NCBI GenBank assembly: GCA_958366705.1
Contig: CATXCB010000001.1
Coordinates: forward strand, 186,001 to 250,000
DNA: 64,000 nucleotides
Reading direction: 5' to 3'
DNA from: an uncultured bacterium
GTDB taxonomy: Bacteria; Cyanobacteriota; Vampirovibrionia; Gastranaerophilales; Gastranaerophilaceae
Shown here: positions 1 to 7,614 of the stretch, piece by piece
Position numbering within the stretch: position 1 is the stretch's first letter
Layout: each line of letters starts with the position of its first letter
Notes under the pieces: generated by a model
Databases searched by the model: none
Seen by the model: only the letters and a program-made list of their open reading frames with translations
What the model was told of the DNA's origin: nothing
Position numbers and translations under genes: made by a program

Positions 1-707
1 TTTCAAATAATTTAGAACTAAAATCAAAAGCCAGCGGTGGTGATTCTACGCAGTTTATGATTCTGACAGGGCCTAACATGGCTGGGAAATCTACTTATAT
101 GAGGCAGAATGCTTTAATCGCAATTTTAGCTCAGATTGGTTCTTGGGTTCCTGCAGATTATGTAAAATTAGGTGTTGTAGATAAAGTCTTTACCAGAGTG
201 GGTGCCAGTGATGATTTGACACTCGGACAATCAACATTTATGGTTGAGATGATTGAAACCTCTTATATTTTAAACACTGCAACTGATAGAAGTTTTATTT
301 TGTTAGATGAAATTGGTCGTGGTACAAGTACTTATGATGGAGTTGCGATTGCCTGGTCTGTTGCAGAGTATATTGCTACAAAAATTGGAGCCAGATGTAT
401 TTTTGCAACCCATTATCATGAGCTTAATGTTATGACTAAAACTTATCCGCAGATTAAGAATTATAGAATAACAATTGCGGAGAATAACGGTGAGATTGAA
501 TTTTTAAGAAAAATTGTTCAGGGCGGAGCCAGCAAGAGTTATGGTATTCAGGTTGCTAAAATGGCAGGTTTGCCGTCTGCTGTTGTTAAGCGTTCTGAAG
601 AATTAATGATAAAAATGCAAAAAGATTTTTCAAATAACCTTGCAACTCGAAAGAAAATAGTAAATAATGAAGATGGCGTTCCTCAATTATCATTGTTTGG
701 AATGTAA
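1..707 (+). CDS. mutS: DNA mismatch repair protein MutS, C-terminal ATPase part (5' truncated by window)
   Basis: The reading frame is open from base 3, so the gene enters from outside the window and the first ATG at 57 is internal. The visible part is the ABC-type ATPase domain of MutS: Walker A GPNMAGKST, then the signature region around DDLTLGQSTFMVEM, Walker B FILLDEIGRGTST and the FATHYHEL switch. MutS dimers bind mismatched DNA and use ATP to recruit MutL. The protein ends in QLSLFGM, a good match to the beta-clamp binding motif QLSLF found at the end of many MutS proteins, so the C-terminus looks complete. GTSTYDG fixes MutS1 rather than MutS2, which would carry a Smr domain. Confidence 0.95.
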   Translation, partial: SNNLELKSKASGGDSTQFMILTGPNMAGKSTYMRQNALIAILAQIGSWVPADYVKLGVVDKVFTRVGASDDLTLGQSTFMVEMIETSYILNTATDRSFILLDEIGRGTSTYDGVAIAWSVAEYIATKIGARCIFATHYHELNVMTKTYPQIKNYRITIAENNGEIEFLRKIVQGGASKSYGIQVAKMAGLPSAVVKRSEELMIKMQKDFSNNLATRKKIVNNEDGVPQLSLFGM

Positions 708-771
708 CAAATTATTTAGTAGTAGCAAAAATATTTTTTTTAGTGTTTTATAAGTTGCAAGGAGTGTGTTT

Positions 772-1287
772 ATGATGAAAGTAGGATTCAACCCGGTTAG
801 CTTCAAAGGAAATGAACAGTTGTTGTTAAATGGTGCTTCAGGGCAAAATATTGATAAAAAAACTTTTGAGAATTTTATCAATGATGACAAAACATTATTA
901 GCGCCTGCTGTGAAAAATGATGTCAATAGCGAAAAAAAATCTTCGCTTAATGAAAGTGTAGCTGATGTTTGGAAATTCTTTTCTGTAGCAAATCAAATGG
1001 CTAATGCATCGTTAAAGGGTTTATTTTATGGAACTTTAACCGGTGTATCATTATTAACAGGTTCCTGGATATTTAAATCTTTACCAAAAGTTTTTTCTAA
1101 AGAAGGTCCTACTTTGTGGCAAACTTTGCGCCATCCTATCAATAGTATTAGTAAATCAGGTAAAGTTATAGCAGGTATTGGGTCTTCAGCAGTTCTTGCT
1201 TATCATCTGGTAAAAGGAAAGTTAGATGCGAATCAAAAAACTGCTGTAATTGACCATAAGTTAAAAGTCGGTCATAGAGATGTTTAA
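772..1287 (+). CDS. Tagged small hypothetical protein with hydrophobic segment
   Basis: I do not recognise this 171-residue protein as a named family. The start at 772 is preferred over the GTG at 766 because an AAGGAG site at 759-764 sits 7 nt upstream. The N-terminus MKVGFNPVSFKGNEQ carries the short F-x-x-x-x-F-K-G tag seen in other proteins of this window. Residues about 75-100 (LKGLFYGTLTGVSLLTGSWIF) and 125-145 are weakly hydrophobic and could be membrane-associated. It follows mutS by 64 nt and is closed by a strong hairpin, so it may be read from the mutS transcript or from its own promoter. The C-terminus (KLKVGHRDV) is basic. Confidence 0.7.
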   Translation: MMKVGFNPVSFKGNEQLLLNGASGQNIDKKTFENFINDDKTLLAPAVKNDVNSEKKSSLNESVADVWKFFSVANQMANASLKGLFYGTLTGVSLLTGSWIFKSLPKVFSKEGPTLWQTLRHPINSISKSGKVIAGIGSSAVLAYHLVKGKLDANQKTAVIDHKLKVGHRDV

Positions 1288-1302
1288 TAAAATGTTTGAA
1301 TA

Positions 1303-1342
1303 GACTAAAAAGGTGCAAGCCCTGGCTTGCACCTTTTTAGTC
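1303..1342. terminator. Bidirectional intrinsic terminator
   Basis: A perfect 19-bp inverted repeat starts with GACTAAAAAGGTGCAAGCC and has a 2-nt loop. The stem carries A and T runs at its base, so it can work for the plus-strand gene ending at 1287 and the minus-strand regulator ending at 1337. The stop codon of the latter lies inside the stem. Confidence 0.9.
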
Positions 1343-1558
1343 ATCAATTTTAACAAGTTTTGTTAAATTTGTATCAAGGGCTGTAGCAAGTTTAATAAGT
1401 GTTTTTATTGTTATATTTTGTTTTCCGGATTCAACTTTTCCTATGTATTTTTCGTGTACGTCAATCATTTCCGCAAGTTGGAATTGTGTAAATCCTTTTC
1501 TCAATCTTTCGACTTTTATATTAAATGCTATTTTTTTGAGTATTTCTATTTCATCCAT
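1337..1558 (-). CDS. XRE-family helix-turn-helix regulator, 73 aa
   Basis: A single Cro/C1-type HTH domain fills the protein: RLRKGFTQFQLAEMIDVHEKYIGKVESGKQNITIKTL contains the recognition helix region and the conserved E-x-G-x-x-x-x turn. Such small proteins bind operator DNA as dimers. There is no effector or peptidase domain. The gene is divergent from the pseudopilin gene at 1686 and could regulate it through the 127-bp shared AT-rich intergenic region, but this is inference. No Shine-Dalgarno is visible; a CATAAT box ends 6 nt before the ATG. Confidence 0.85.
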   Translation of the reverse strand: MDEIEILKKIAFNIKVERLRKGFTQFQLAEMIDVHEKYIGKVESGKQNITIKTLIKLATALDTNLTKLVKIDD

Positions 1559-1564
1559 ATATAT

Positions 1565-1570
1565 ATTATG
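1565..1570 (-). promoter_or_regulatory. Candidate -10 box, leaderless layout, XRE gene
   Basis: CATAAT (minus strand) lies 6 nt upstream of the ATG at 1558 with no Shine-Dalgarno between. It matches 5 of 6 positions of the consensus; the surrounding region is so AT-rich that a chance match is quite possible. Confidence 0.35.
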
Positions 1571-1685
1571 ACTACTTATATTGAGTTTATAACATTATAT
1601 AAATATCTAAATGTAGTATTATATATTGACATTGGTATAATGATAGTTTATAATATAAAATATATTATTTTTTATGGAGTTTGTA

Positions 1686-2762
1686 ATGGCTAAAAAGAGG
1701 ATATCGTTTAATGCTTTTACCTTGACCGAAGTTTTGCTTGCAGTTGTTATTGTTGGGATTATTGCAGGTATGGTGCTTCCAGTTTTGACAACTAATTTTT
1801 ATACTTATTTATATAATAATGCTTATGATAGAGATGTTAATAAAATAGAAGAGGCAGTTGAGGGTTTAAATATTGCAGAAAATCAAAAAACATTTTTTGA
1901 TACAATGATGTATGTTGATGCAAAGCCTGAGTCTTATGCAGAAACTTCTGGTAAATTTTTAAAGAAATATTTAAGGGTTGCAAAATATTGTGGCGACAGT
2001 AATGGCGATTGTTTTGCAAAATCATATTCTGCTTATACAATTGATAAAAAGAAAGAAGATTATACTCCGACATTTGATGGAGCTTGTGCATCATTAAAAA
2101 ACGGTGCTAGTATTTGTATAACACCTCAGGTTGGTTTAACTGGAATTCATGGTTTTATAGATTTGAATGGTGCAAAAGGTCCAAATATTTTAAGTAAAGA
2201 TTTGAGACAGTTTTTTATTGACCCAAAACATAGGACAGTGTTTGATAAAGAAACAAGTGATGTTATCGCATTAGATGAGGATCCTATTAGACCGGATGTT
2301 CCAACTGTGCCGGAGCCGGAAACTCCAAAAGACCCTGAACCGCCAGAAGTTACATTACCTGACAAGCCGCTTGTGCCCAATAAGAATTTATCTAGTGTTA
2401 AAGTTACTTGTGAAAAAAGAGGTGCTTATGTTTGTAATGTGGACATAGTAAATGCTAAGTTTACTATATCCACATTGACTACAATTCCAGGTTCAAAGCC
2501 ACCAATAGCAGTAGGTCCTGGTGATTTGGAGTATAATCCTGGGCTTGGCGGTAATTATGAAAAGCCATCCTATGGTATTGATGGTATTGGATCTAAACCT
2601 GGAGAAAAGCACAATACATCCACTTATGACAAATCTAGCCTATTTACTATTCTGCCGAGTCAAGAGATTGGTGTCTGCCAGGTTATTGATGGCAACAATA
2701 AGGTGAGATACTCTACGTCTGGCGATAAATGTTTATCGGTTCACAAAATATTCTTAGATTAA
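1686..2762 (+). CDS. Type IV pilin-like (prepilin-type N-terminus) secreted protein
   Basis: The N-terminus has a basic stretch followed by AFTLTEVLLAVVIVGIIAG, the class III signal/pilin helix with Glu at +5; the residue before the predicted cleavage is Ala instead of the usual Gly. The start at 1686 is chosen over 1674 because GGAG at 1676-1679 is then correctly spaced. The mature part has several cysteines (for example CGDSNGDC) that could pair in the periplasm, and a proline-rich linker around residues 200-235 (PTVPEPETPKDPEPPEV). The phrase GFIDLNGAKGPN resembles the 'D-x-N-G' segment of other pseudopilins in this window. No pilus assembly genes are nearby, so its machine is encoded elsewhere. 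Confidence 0.8.
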   Translation: MAKKRISFNAFTLTEVLLAVVIVGIIAGMVLPVLTTNFYTYLYNNAYDRDVNKIEEAVEGLNIAENQKTFFDTMMYVDAKPESYAETSGKFLKKYLRVAKYCGDSNGDCFAKSYSAYTIDKKKEDYTPTFDGACASLKNGASICITPQVGLTGIHGFIDLNGAKGPNILSKDLRQFFIDPKHRTVFDKETSDVIALDEDPIRPDVPTVPEPETPKDPEPPEVTLPDKPLVPNKNLSSVKVTCEKRGAYVCNVDIVNAKFTISTLTTIPGSKPPIAVGPGDLEYNPGLGGNYEKPSYGIDGIGSKPGEKHNTSTYDKSSLFTILPSQEIGVCQVIDGNNKVRYSTSGDKCLSVHKIFLD

Positions 2763-3872
2763 ATTTTTATAATGTTCATTATAAAAATCGGCGTATCTGT
2801 CTTCTAAAATTGCTTGACGGCATTGTTTTGCAAAATCAATAAGGAATTTGATATTATGAATTGATAGCAGAGTTGATGCCGTTTGTTCCTGACACCTCCA
2901 CAAATGTCTTATGTAAGCCCTTGAATGATTTCTGCACGCATAGCAATCGCAGCCCTCGACAAGCGGAGCATGATCATCTTCGTATTTTTTATTTTTGATA
3001 TTGGCTTTTCCTTCCCAGGTGAAGAATGAACCGTGACGCGCATTACGGGTTGGAAGAACGCAGTCAAACATATCAATACCATGTTTGATGCCGTTTAATA
3101 AATCCTCCGGAGTTCCGACTCCCATCAAGTATCTAGGTTTATATTTTGGAAGAAGCTGTGCTGTTAGTTCTGTAAAATGATTCATAATATCTTTAGTTTC
3201 GCCAACACTCAACCCTCCAATGGCGTATCCTACTGCATCAAATGAAGATATTACTTTTGCGCTTTCTTTTCTCAAATCATCAAAAAATGCACCTTGAACG
3301 ATTGGGAACAGAGCTTGTTTCGGGTTAGTTTTTGCTTTGAAACATCTTTCTAACCAGCGGTGAGTTCTTTCCATTGCAGCTTTTGCTGTGTCGTAATCAC
3401 AAGGATACGGAGCACATTCATCAAATGCCATAATTATGTCAGCTCCAATATCCTGCTGAATTTCCATTGAAACTTCAGGAGAGATAAAGTGCTTTTGCCC
3501 GTCTTTCGGGTCTCTGAATTCAACACCGTCTTCTGTTATTTTGCGTAAATGAGCCAGTGAGAAAACCTGGAATCCGCCTGAATCTGTTAAAACAGGTTTA
3601 TCCCAGTTCATCCAGCTGTGTATTCCGCCAAAATTACGTATTCTTTTGGTTCCCGCTCTTAAGTACAAATGATATGAATTTGATAAAATAATTTGAGCAC
3701 CAGTATCTTTAATTTGATCGCAGGTCAGAGATTTTACGGCAGAATTTGTTCCAACAGGCATAAATATTGGAGTTTCTATTTTTCCGTGCGGAGTAGTCAG
3801 AATTCCTGCTCGAGCTCCGGTTTGAGCATCTTCATGTATCAGTTCATAATTAAAATAATCTTTTTCGTTCAT
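2754..3872 (-). CDS. tgt: Queuine tRNA-ribosyltransferase
   Basis: This 372-residue protein matches bacterial TGT in length and motifs. It exchanges guanine 34 for the preQ1 base in GUN-anticodon tRNAs. Seen are LTDSGGFQVFSL with the substrate-binding Asp, the Gly-rich YAIGGLSVGE and MGVGTPEDLLNGI segments, DCVLPTRNARHG with the nucleophilic Asp, and the zinc site CDCYACRNHSRAYIRHL near residue 310. The 3' end overlaps the convergent pseudopilin gene by 9 bp. There is no Shine-Dalgarno; an extended -10 box lies 7 nt before the ATG, so the message is probably leaderless. No queuosine synthesis genes are adjacent. Confidence 0.97.
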   Translation of the reverse strand: MNEKDYFNYELIHEDAQTGARAGILTTPHGKIETPIFMPVGTNSAVKSLTCDQIKDTGAQIILSNSYHLYLRAGTKRIRNFGGIHSWMNWDKPVLTDSGGFQVFSLAHLRKITEDGVEFRDPKDGQKHFISPEVSMEIQQDIGADIIMAFDECAPYPCDYDTAKAAMERTHRWLERCFKAKTNPKQALFPIVQGAFFDDLRKESAKVISSFDAVGYAIGGLSVGETKDIMNHFTELTAQLLPKYKPRYLMGVGTPEDLLNGIKHGIDMFDCVLPTRNARHGSFFTWEGKANIKNKKYEDDHAPLVEGCDCYACRNHSRAYIRHLWRCQEQTASTLLSIHNIKFLIDFAKQCRQAILEDRYADFYNEHYKNLI

Positions 3873-3879
3873 ATTTGAA

Positions 3880-3888
3880 ATTATAGCA
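3880..3888 (-). promoter_or_regulatory. Extended -10 promoter of tgt (leaderless layout)
   Basis: On the minus strand TGC-TATAAT is followed by 7 nt (TTCAAAT) and the ATG. Transcription would start at or next to the first base of the start codon. No clear -35 box is visible, which fits the extended -10 type. Confidence 0.65.
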
Positions 3889-3946
3889 TAAAAAATGAAC
3901 CTGCAATTTGCAGATTCATTTTTGTGTTGTAAATTGTAAAACTTAT

Positions 3947-4417
3947 TTATTGATCAAGGCTTTCTACAACAAGTTCAGACATTGATTTTGCGGTAGTGAA
4001 AAGTTCTTCTTCCTTGAAATATATAGGAATTTCTCTTGCTGCACTTTCAGGACTATCGGATCCGTGAACAACATTATATTCTTTAACTTGAGCAAAATCA
4101 GCTCTAATTGTTCCTACTTCAGCGTTATCAGGGTCTGTAGAACCCATCAAATGTCTTACTCCTGCAATTGCGTTATATCCTTGAACAACCATTGCAATAA
4201 TAGGACCGCTTTGCAAATAATCTATAAGTCTTTGGAAGAATGGCTTATCAGCATGTTCAGCGTAATGAGCTTTTGCCTGTTCATCAGTTACTTGAATCAT
4301 TTTTAGAGCAACGATTTTGTAACCTTTAGTTTCAAATCTTTTAATAATGTCTCCAATAAGTCCTCTACGAACTCCATCAGGTTTAATTGCAACAAATGTT
4401 CTTTCTTCTGTATGCAT
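3947..4417 (-). CDS. ndk: Nucleoside diphosphate kinase
   Basis: The enzyme moves the gamma phosphate from ATP to other (deoxy)nucleoside diphosphates through a phosphohistidine. The start giving MHTEERTFVAIKPDGV is chosen because it matches the family start and has GAGGAGA about 8 nt upstream; the longer frame to 4459 would add 14 unrelated residues. The catalytic His is in NVVHGSDSPESA; the nucleotide-binding KPDGVRRGLIG and RHLMGSTDPDNA are intact. The 156-residue length is normal for a bacterial NDK. It is a single gene between tgt and an acyltransferase, on the same strand as both. Confidence 0.97.
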   Translation of the reverse strand: MHTEERTFVAIKPDGVRRGLIGDIIKRFETKGYKIVALKMIQVTDEQAKAHYAEHADKPFFQRLIDYLQSGPIIAMVVQGYNAIAGVRHLMGSTDPDNAEVGTIRADFAQVKEYNVVHGSDSPESAAREIPIYFKEEELFTTAKSMSELVVESLDQ

Positions 4418-4473
4418 GATAAGTCTCCTCTTTAAACATATAGGCTCATTATAGCACAAATCTTTTATTTTGC

Positions 4474-5598
4474 CTAGGTTTCTTCTTTGACATTTGTTGT
4501 GTTAGTTAAAAATTTATTTTTTAAATATTTCGTCATTGGTTTTTCAAAGAAGTAATATGTTAAAATCCCAACAATAAGAGATGTTATTATTGTTAATTCT
4601 AAAAATAAAATAGAATGTGACAACACAAATTTTGGATGAGGAAGAACTATACTGTGTTTTAATACAGTGTAGACAAAAATATGCATAATATATATTGAAT
4701 AAGAATATGAACCTATTGTTGATGATAGCTTGTTATTTAAAAGTTTTGATAAAAGTCCTTTTCTTATTATAAATAAGTAGAATAAAATTGAAAAAATGAC
4801 TATATAAAGAAAATAATTACCTGGACGATAAAAAATTAAAAAAGAACAACAATATATTTCTAAAATTGAAATAATTAAATTATTAGTTTTTATATTTTGT
4901 AAAAATTTTGAATTATATAGCATCGATATAAAATAACCGACTCCAATACCACCAAGGGCACGAACAATACCGTGATTTACAATAACAAATGAAATTTGAC
5001 GATTCCCTGCAAAGTTAGGATAGTTAATATTTATTGTAAAAGCTAAGCTTAAAATAGTAATTACCCAGATTATTAAGTTAAGATATTTTCGGGTAAATAT
5101 TTTATTAATATAAAAGTAAAACAACGAAATCCAAAATAAAGCAGCCACAAACCATTCTTGAGATGTTGCACCATGTTCCATACTAAACCCGATATTGTTT
5201 AATAAAAATACAGATAGAATATTATTATTAAAATTAAAATTCATTCCGTCTATAAATAAACTAAATATTAAATATACTAATATTGCAAATAATATCGTTG
5301 GTAAAAGTCTGGTAATTCTATTTATTGCGAAATTAAAAGTATCTTCTTCTTTGTTTATATTTTTAAATAAGAAAAAACCGGATATTATAAAGAAAAAATC
5401 TACGCAAATAAATCCATATCTAAAATTTCTAAATACATATTGGAATATTGTAGGAGTATCTAGTGTCTGATTTGATAAGATTTTATTGAATACTACATAA
5501 AAATGATATAAAAGAATATCAATAGAAAATATAAATCTCAAAAAATCTACATTTTGGAATCGTTCTTTTGTTTTTACTGCTGTGTTTTCTGCGCACAT
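4474..5598 (-). CDS. Acyltransferase 3 family membrane protein (OafA/YrhL-like)
   Basis: The protein has about ten hydrophobic helices spread over 374 residues and the family's N-terminal pattern FLRFIFSIDILLYHFYVV, in which the H-F-x after the first helix is the catalytic-type His. VDFFFIISGFFLF is the characteristic second segment, and SYSIYIMHIFVYTVL the C-terminal 'YSIYLxH' motif. Members acetylate or acylate surface sugars of LPS, exopolysaccharide or peptidoglycan in the inner membrane. No polysaccharide locus adjoins it, so the substrate cannot be named. AGAGGG lies only a few bases upstream of the ATG. Confidence 0.9.
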   Translation of the reverse strand: MCAENTAVKTKERFQNVDFLRFIFSIDILLYHFYVVFNKILSNQTLDTPTIFQYVFRNFRYGFICVDFFFIISGFFLFKNINKEEDTFNFAINRITRLLPTILFAILVYLIFSLFIDGMNFNFNNNILSVFLLNNIGFSMEHGATSQEWFVAALFWISLFYFYINKIFTRKYLNLIIWVITILSLAFTININYPNFAGNRQISFVIVNHGIVRALGGIGVGYFISMLYNSKFLQNIKTNNLIISILEIYCCSFLIFYRPGNYFLYIVIFSILFYLFIIRKGLLSKLLNNKLSSTIGSYSYSIYIMHIFVYTVLKHSIVLPHPKFVLSHSILFLELTIITSLIVGILTYYFFEKPMTKYLKNKFLTNTTNVKEET

Positions 5599-5758
5599 AA
5601 TCCCTCTTTCCTGCTATTTTAGTTCAGCTTTATCTAATATTCGGTATTCTTAATTCCTAAACATGATATGTTAGTACTGATTTTTGTGTCAATTGGCAGC
5701 ATGGGTACCTTTTTTATTATGTAAAGACTAAATATAATATTTACAAATAGGATGGTTT

Positions 5759-6076
5759 ATGACGAGTTTTCAAAATAAATTTGGTGCCAGAGTTAAAGAA
5801 CTGAGAAAATCAAAAAAATATACTCAGGAGCAGTTGGCAGAAAAGTTAAATATTGGTGTAAGGTCTCTGGGTAAAATTGAGACTGGTAACAGTTTTCCTT
5901 CTATGGCAACTTTGGAAAAAATGATAGAAGTTTTTGATATTCCTGCTGTTGAACTTTTTGATTTTGAGCATTTGCAAACTTCGCAAAATTTGAAAGAATT
6001 AACTTTTGAAATGATAAATTCAAATCCTGAGAAAATTCGTGATATTTATAAAATAGTAAAAGCTCTTACCTCATAA
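5759..6076 (+). CDS. XRE-family regulator with LFDF tail, 105 aa
   Basis: An N-terminal Cro/C1 HTH (RVKELRKSKKYTQEQLAEKL, then KIETGNSFPSMATLEKM) is followed by AVELFDFEHLQTSQNLKEL and a short helical tail. The same architecture occurs in the minus-strand regulator at 23018-23341 (DLFDFGHMKSKTTLQEEL), so they are paralogues of one regulator family. The start follows an AGGATGG site. The 3' end overlaps the convergent phosphoesterase gene by 6 bp. Its operators and ligand are not visible. Confidence 0.88.
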   Translation: MTSFQNKFGARVKELRKSKKYTQEQLAEKLNIGVRSLGKIETGNSFPSMATLEKMIEVFDIPAVELFDFEHLQTSQNLKELTFEMINSNPEKIRDIYKIVKALTS

Positions 6077-7513
6077 ATCTGTTATTTTGAAGCTGGGGTA
6101 TTCTGATTGGTTTGAAAACTCTTTTGGTGCATTTTTTATTGCTTGATAAAATAAATCATTAATTTTAATTTCTTTTCCGTTGATTAGTATTTTTGTTTTT
6201 GGAATATTTTTTAATACATCAAATCCTTGTTCTCCGTTTCCAATATACGGATCAATTGTGCAGGAGAAGGTTCTGCTGCTGTCTATGGGATTTTGATTTG
6301 AGTCTAAAAGTTTTTCTCCATTAATTTCTATTTGTAGGATTTTATAGGTTTTATCTTCGGGATTTCCTTTCCCTGTAATTGCAATATTCTGCGAGCATTG
6401 AACAAATCTGGAATTACCTTGTGATTTGTACATTCTGTTTAATGTTGCATTTTCAAAAACTTTTTTTAATTGTTCTACTGAAATATCAATTTTTTCTATT
6501 GTGGAAGTCGCACACATTACTCGCTGTAAATCATATTTAGTAATAACGTTACTGTCTTCAAGGCGAAGCGGGTACATTGTAAAACCGGTTGAATGAAATG
6601 CTATATCTGTGTTTCCTGCTTCTTTCATCTTATCAGAAATGAATGTTCCCAGCGGGCAGGCATCAGAGTAGCATTTTGTAAGGTTTAAAACTCTTCTGGC
6701 AATAGGTGTTTTTAATTGGGTTTTTTCTTCGTATTCAATAATTGGCTGTTCAAATTCCGGTATAAAATCGAGTTCTTCAAAATTTATTTCTTCGATGTTT
6801 TTAATATCTTCATCAAGAGTCATTTTATATAGTGTTCTTGCAAATGCCAGCGGGTAGAAAATATTGTTGTCATAATCAGGTTTTATTGGCGAATGTTCAT
6901 GACCACCTATTATTAAATCTATATTTATTCCTTTATTTTTTGCGTAATCTTTCAATGCTTTACTGTATGTATACCAGTGGTGATTCAGGATTATAATTTT
7001 ATCATAAGATTCGTTGATTGAGTTTATGAGATTAGTAAATGCAAGTTCCGGCTGTATTAATTCCAGACCAAACTTTTTTACGCATGAATTATTAACACAA
7101 AACCCTGTTATTAGAATTCTTCTATTATTAATTTCTATGATTTTATATTTAGGAACCCAGTCAACTGATTTTCCTGTTTCTTGCCCGGTCAGGTTCCCGC
7201 AAACAAAAGTAATTCCAGCTTTGTTAAATTTTTCTACAGTCGATTTCAGGTATTGAAAATCCTCTTTTTTAAATCCAAAATCGTTATTCCCAAGGGTTAT
7301 AAATATTTCAGCCTGCGGGAGCAGTTCTTTGAGTTTTAGATACGCATTGACTGACAGGTCTCTATCATAAATTCCTTTAAACAAATCTCCGCTGTCAAAA
7401 AGCAGAAAATGTTTAGTATTATTTTTTTCGCATCTGTAAATTTCGCTCAACAATCTGCTGAGGTGGCTGCTTTCCTGATGAGAGTCTGTGATTGCATATA
7501 TATTTGTTTCCAC
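6071..7513 (-). CDS. 5'-nucleotidase-like metallophosphoesterase, two domains, no signal peptide
   Basis: The N-terminal calcineurin-like domain shows the metal ligands in order: AITDSHQ, FDSGDLFKG, TLGNNDFGF (a GNHD variant), ILNHHWYT and IGGHEHSP. From about residue 270 a 5'-nucleotidase C-terminal domain follows (GTFISDKMKEAGNTDIAFHS and later GQGFDVLKN-like GEQGFDVLKN). Relatives (UshA/YfkN type) hydrolyse nucleotides or UDP-sugars and are usually exported, but here the protein starts METNIYAITDSHQ with no signal sequence, so a cytoplasmic role is likely. The start codon is GTG at 7513. The gene stands alone and ends tail-to-tail with the XRE gene. Confidence 0.88.
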   Translation of the reverse strand: METNIYAITDSHQESSHLSRLLSEIYRCEKNNTKHFLLFDSGDLFKGIYDRDLSVNAYLKLKELLPQAEIFITLGNNDFGFKKEDFQYLKSTVEKFNKAGITFVCGNLTGQETGKSVDWVPKYKIIEINNRRILITGFCVNNSCVKKFGLELIQPELAFTNLINSINESYDKIIILNHHWYTYSKALKDYAKNKGINIDLIIGGHEHSPIKPDYDNNIFYPLAFARTLYKMTLDEDIKNIEEINFEELDFIPEFEQPIIEYEEKTQLKTPIARRVLNLTKCYSDACPLGTFISDKMKEAGNTDIAFHSTGFTMYPLRLEDSNVITKYDLQRVMCATSTIEKIDISVEQLKKVFENATLNRMYKSQGNSRFVQCSQNIAITGKGNPEDKTYKILQIEINGEKLLDSNQNPIDSSRTFSCTIDPYIGNGEQGFDVLKNIPKTKILINGKEIKINDLFYQAIKNAPKEFSNQSEYPSFKITDL

Positions 7514-7602
7514 GAATTTTATAATCCTTTTCTTATTTATAAAATAACAAAAATTTTTAATGTTATCAATTTTGTAAAATTTTAAATATGGGTGAAATAT
7601 GT

Positions 7603-7608
7603 TATAAT
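7603..7608 (+). promoter_or_regulatory. Extended -10 promoter of uvrC (leaderless layout)
   Basis: TG-T-TATAAT is followed by 6 nt and the ATG at 7615; no Shine-Dalgarno lies between. The in-frame ATG at 7588 lies upstream of this box, which further supports 7615 as the true start. Confidence 0.65.
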
Positions 7609-7614
7609 TTGTTT

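Noticed and set aside
7588..7614. Upstream ATG giving a nine-residue longer UvrC
   Set aside because: It lies before the TATAAT box and the extra residues do not match the family start MNxKL.
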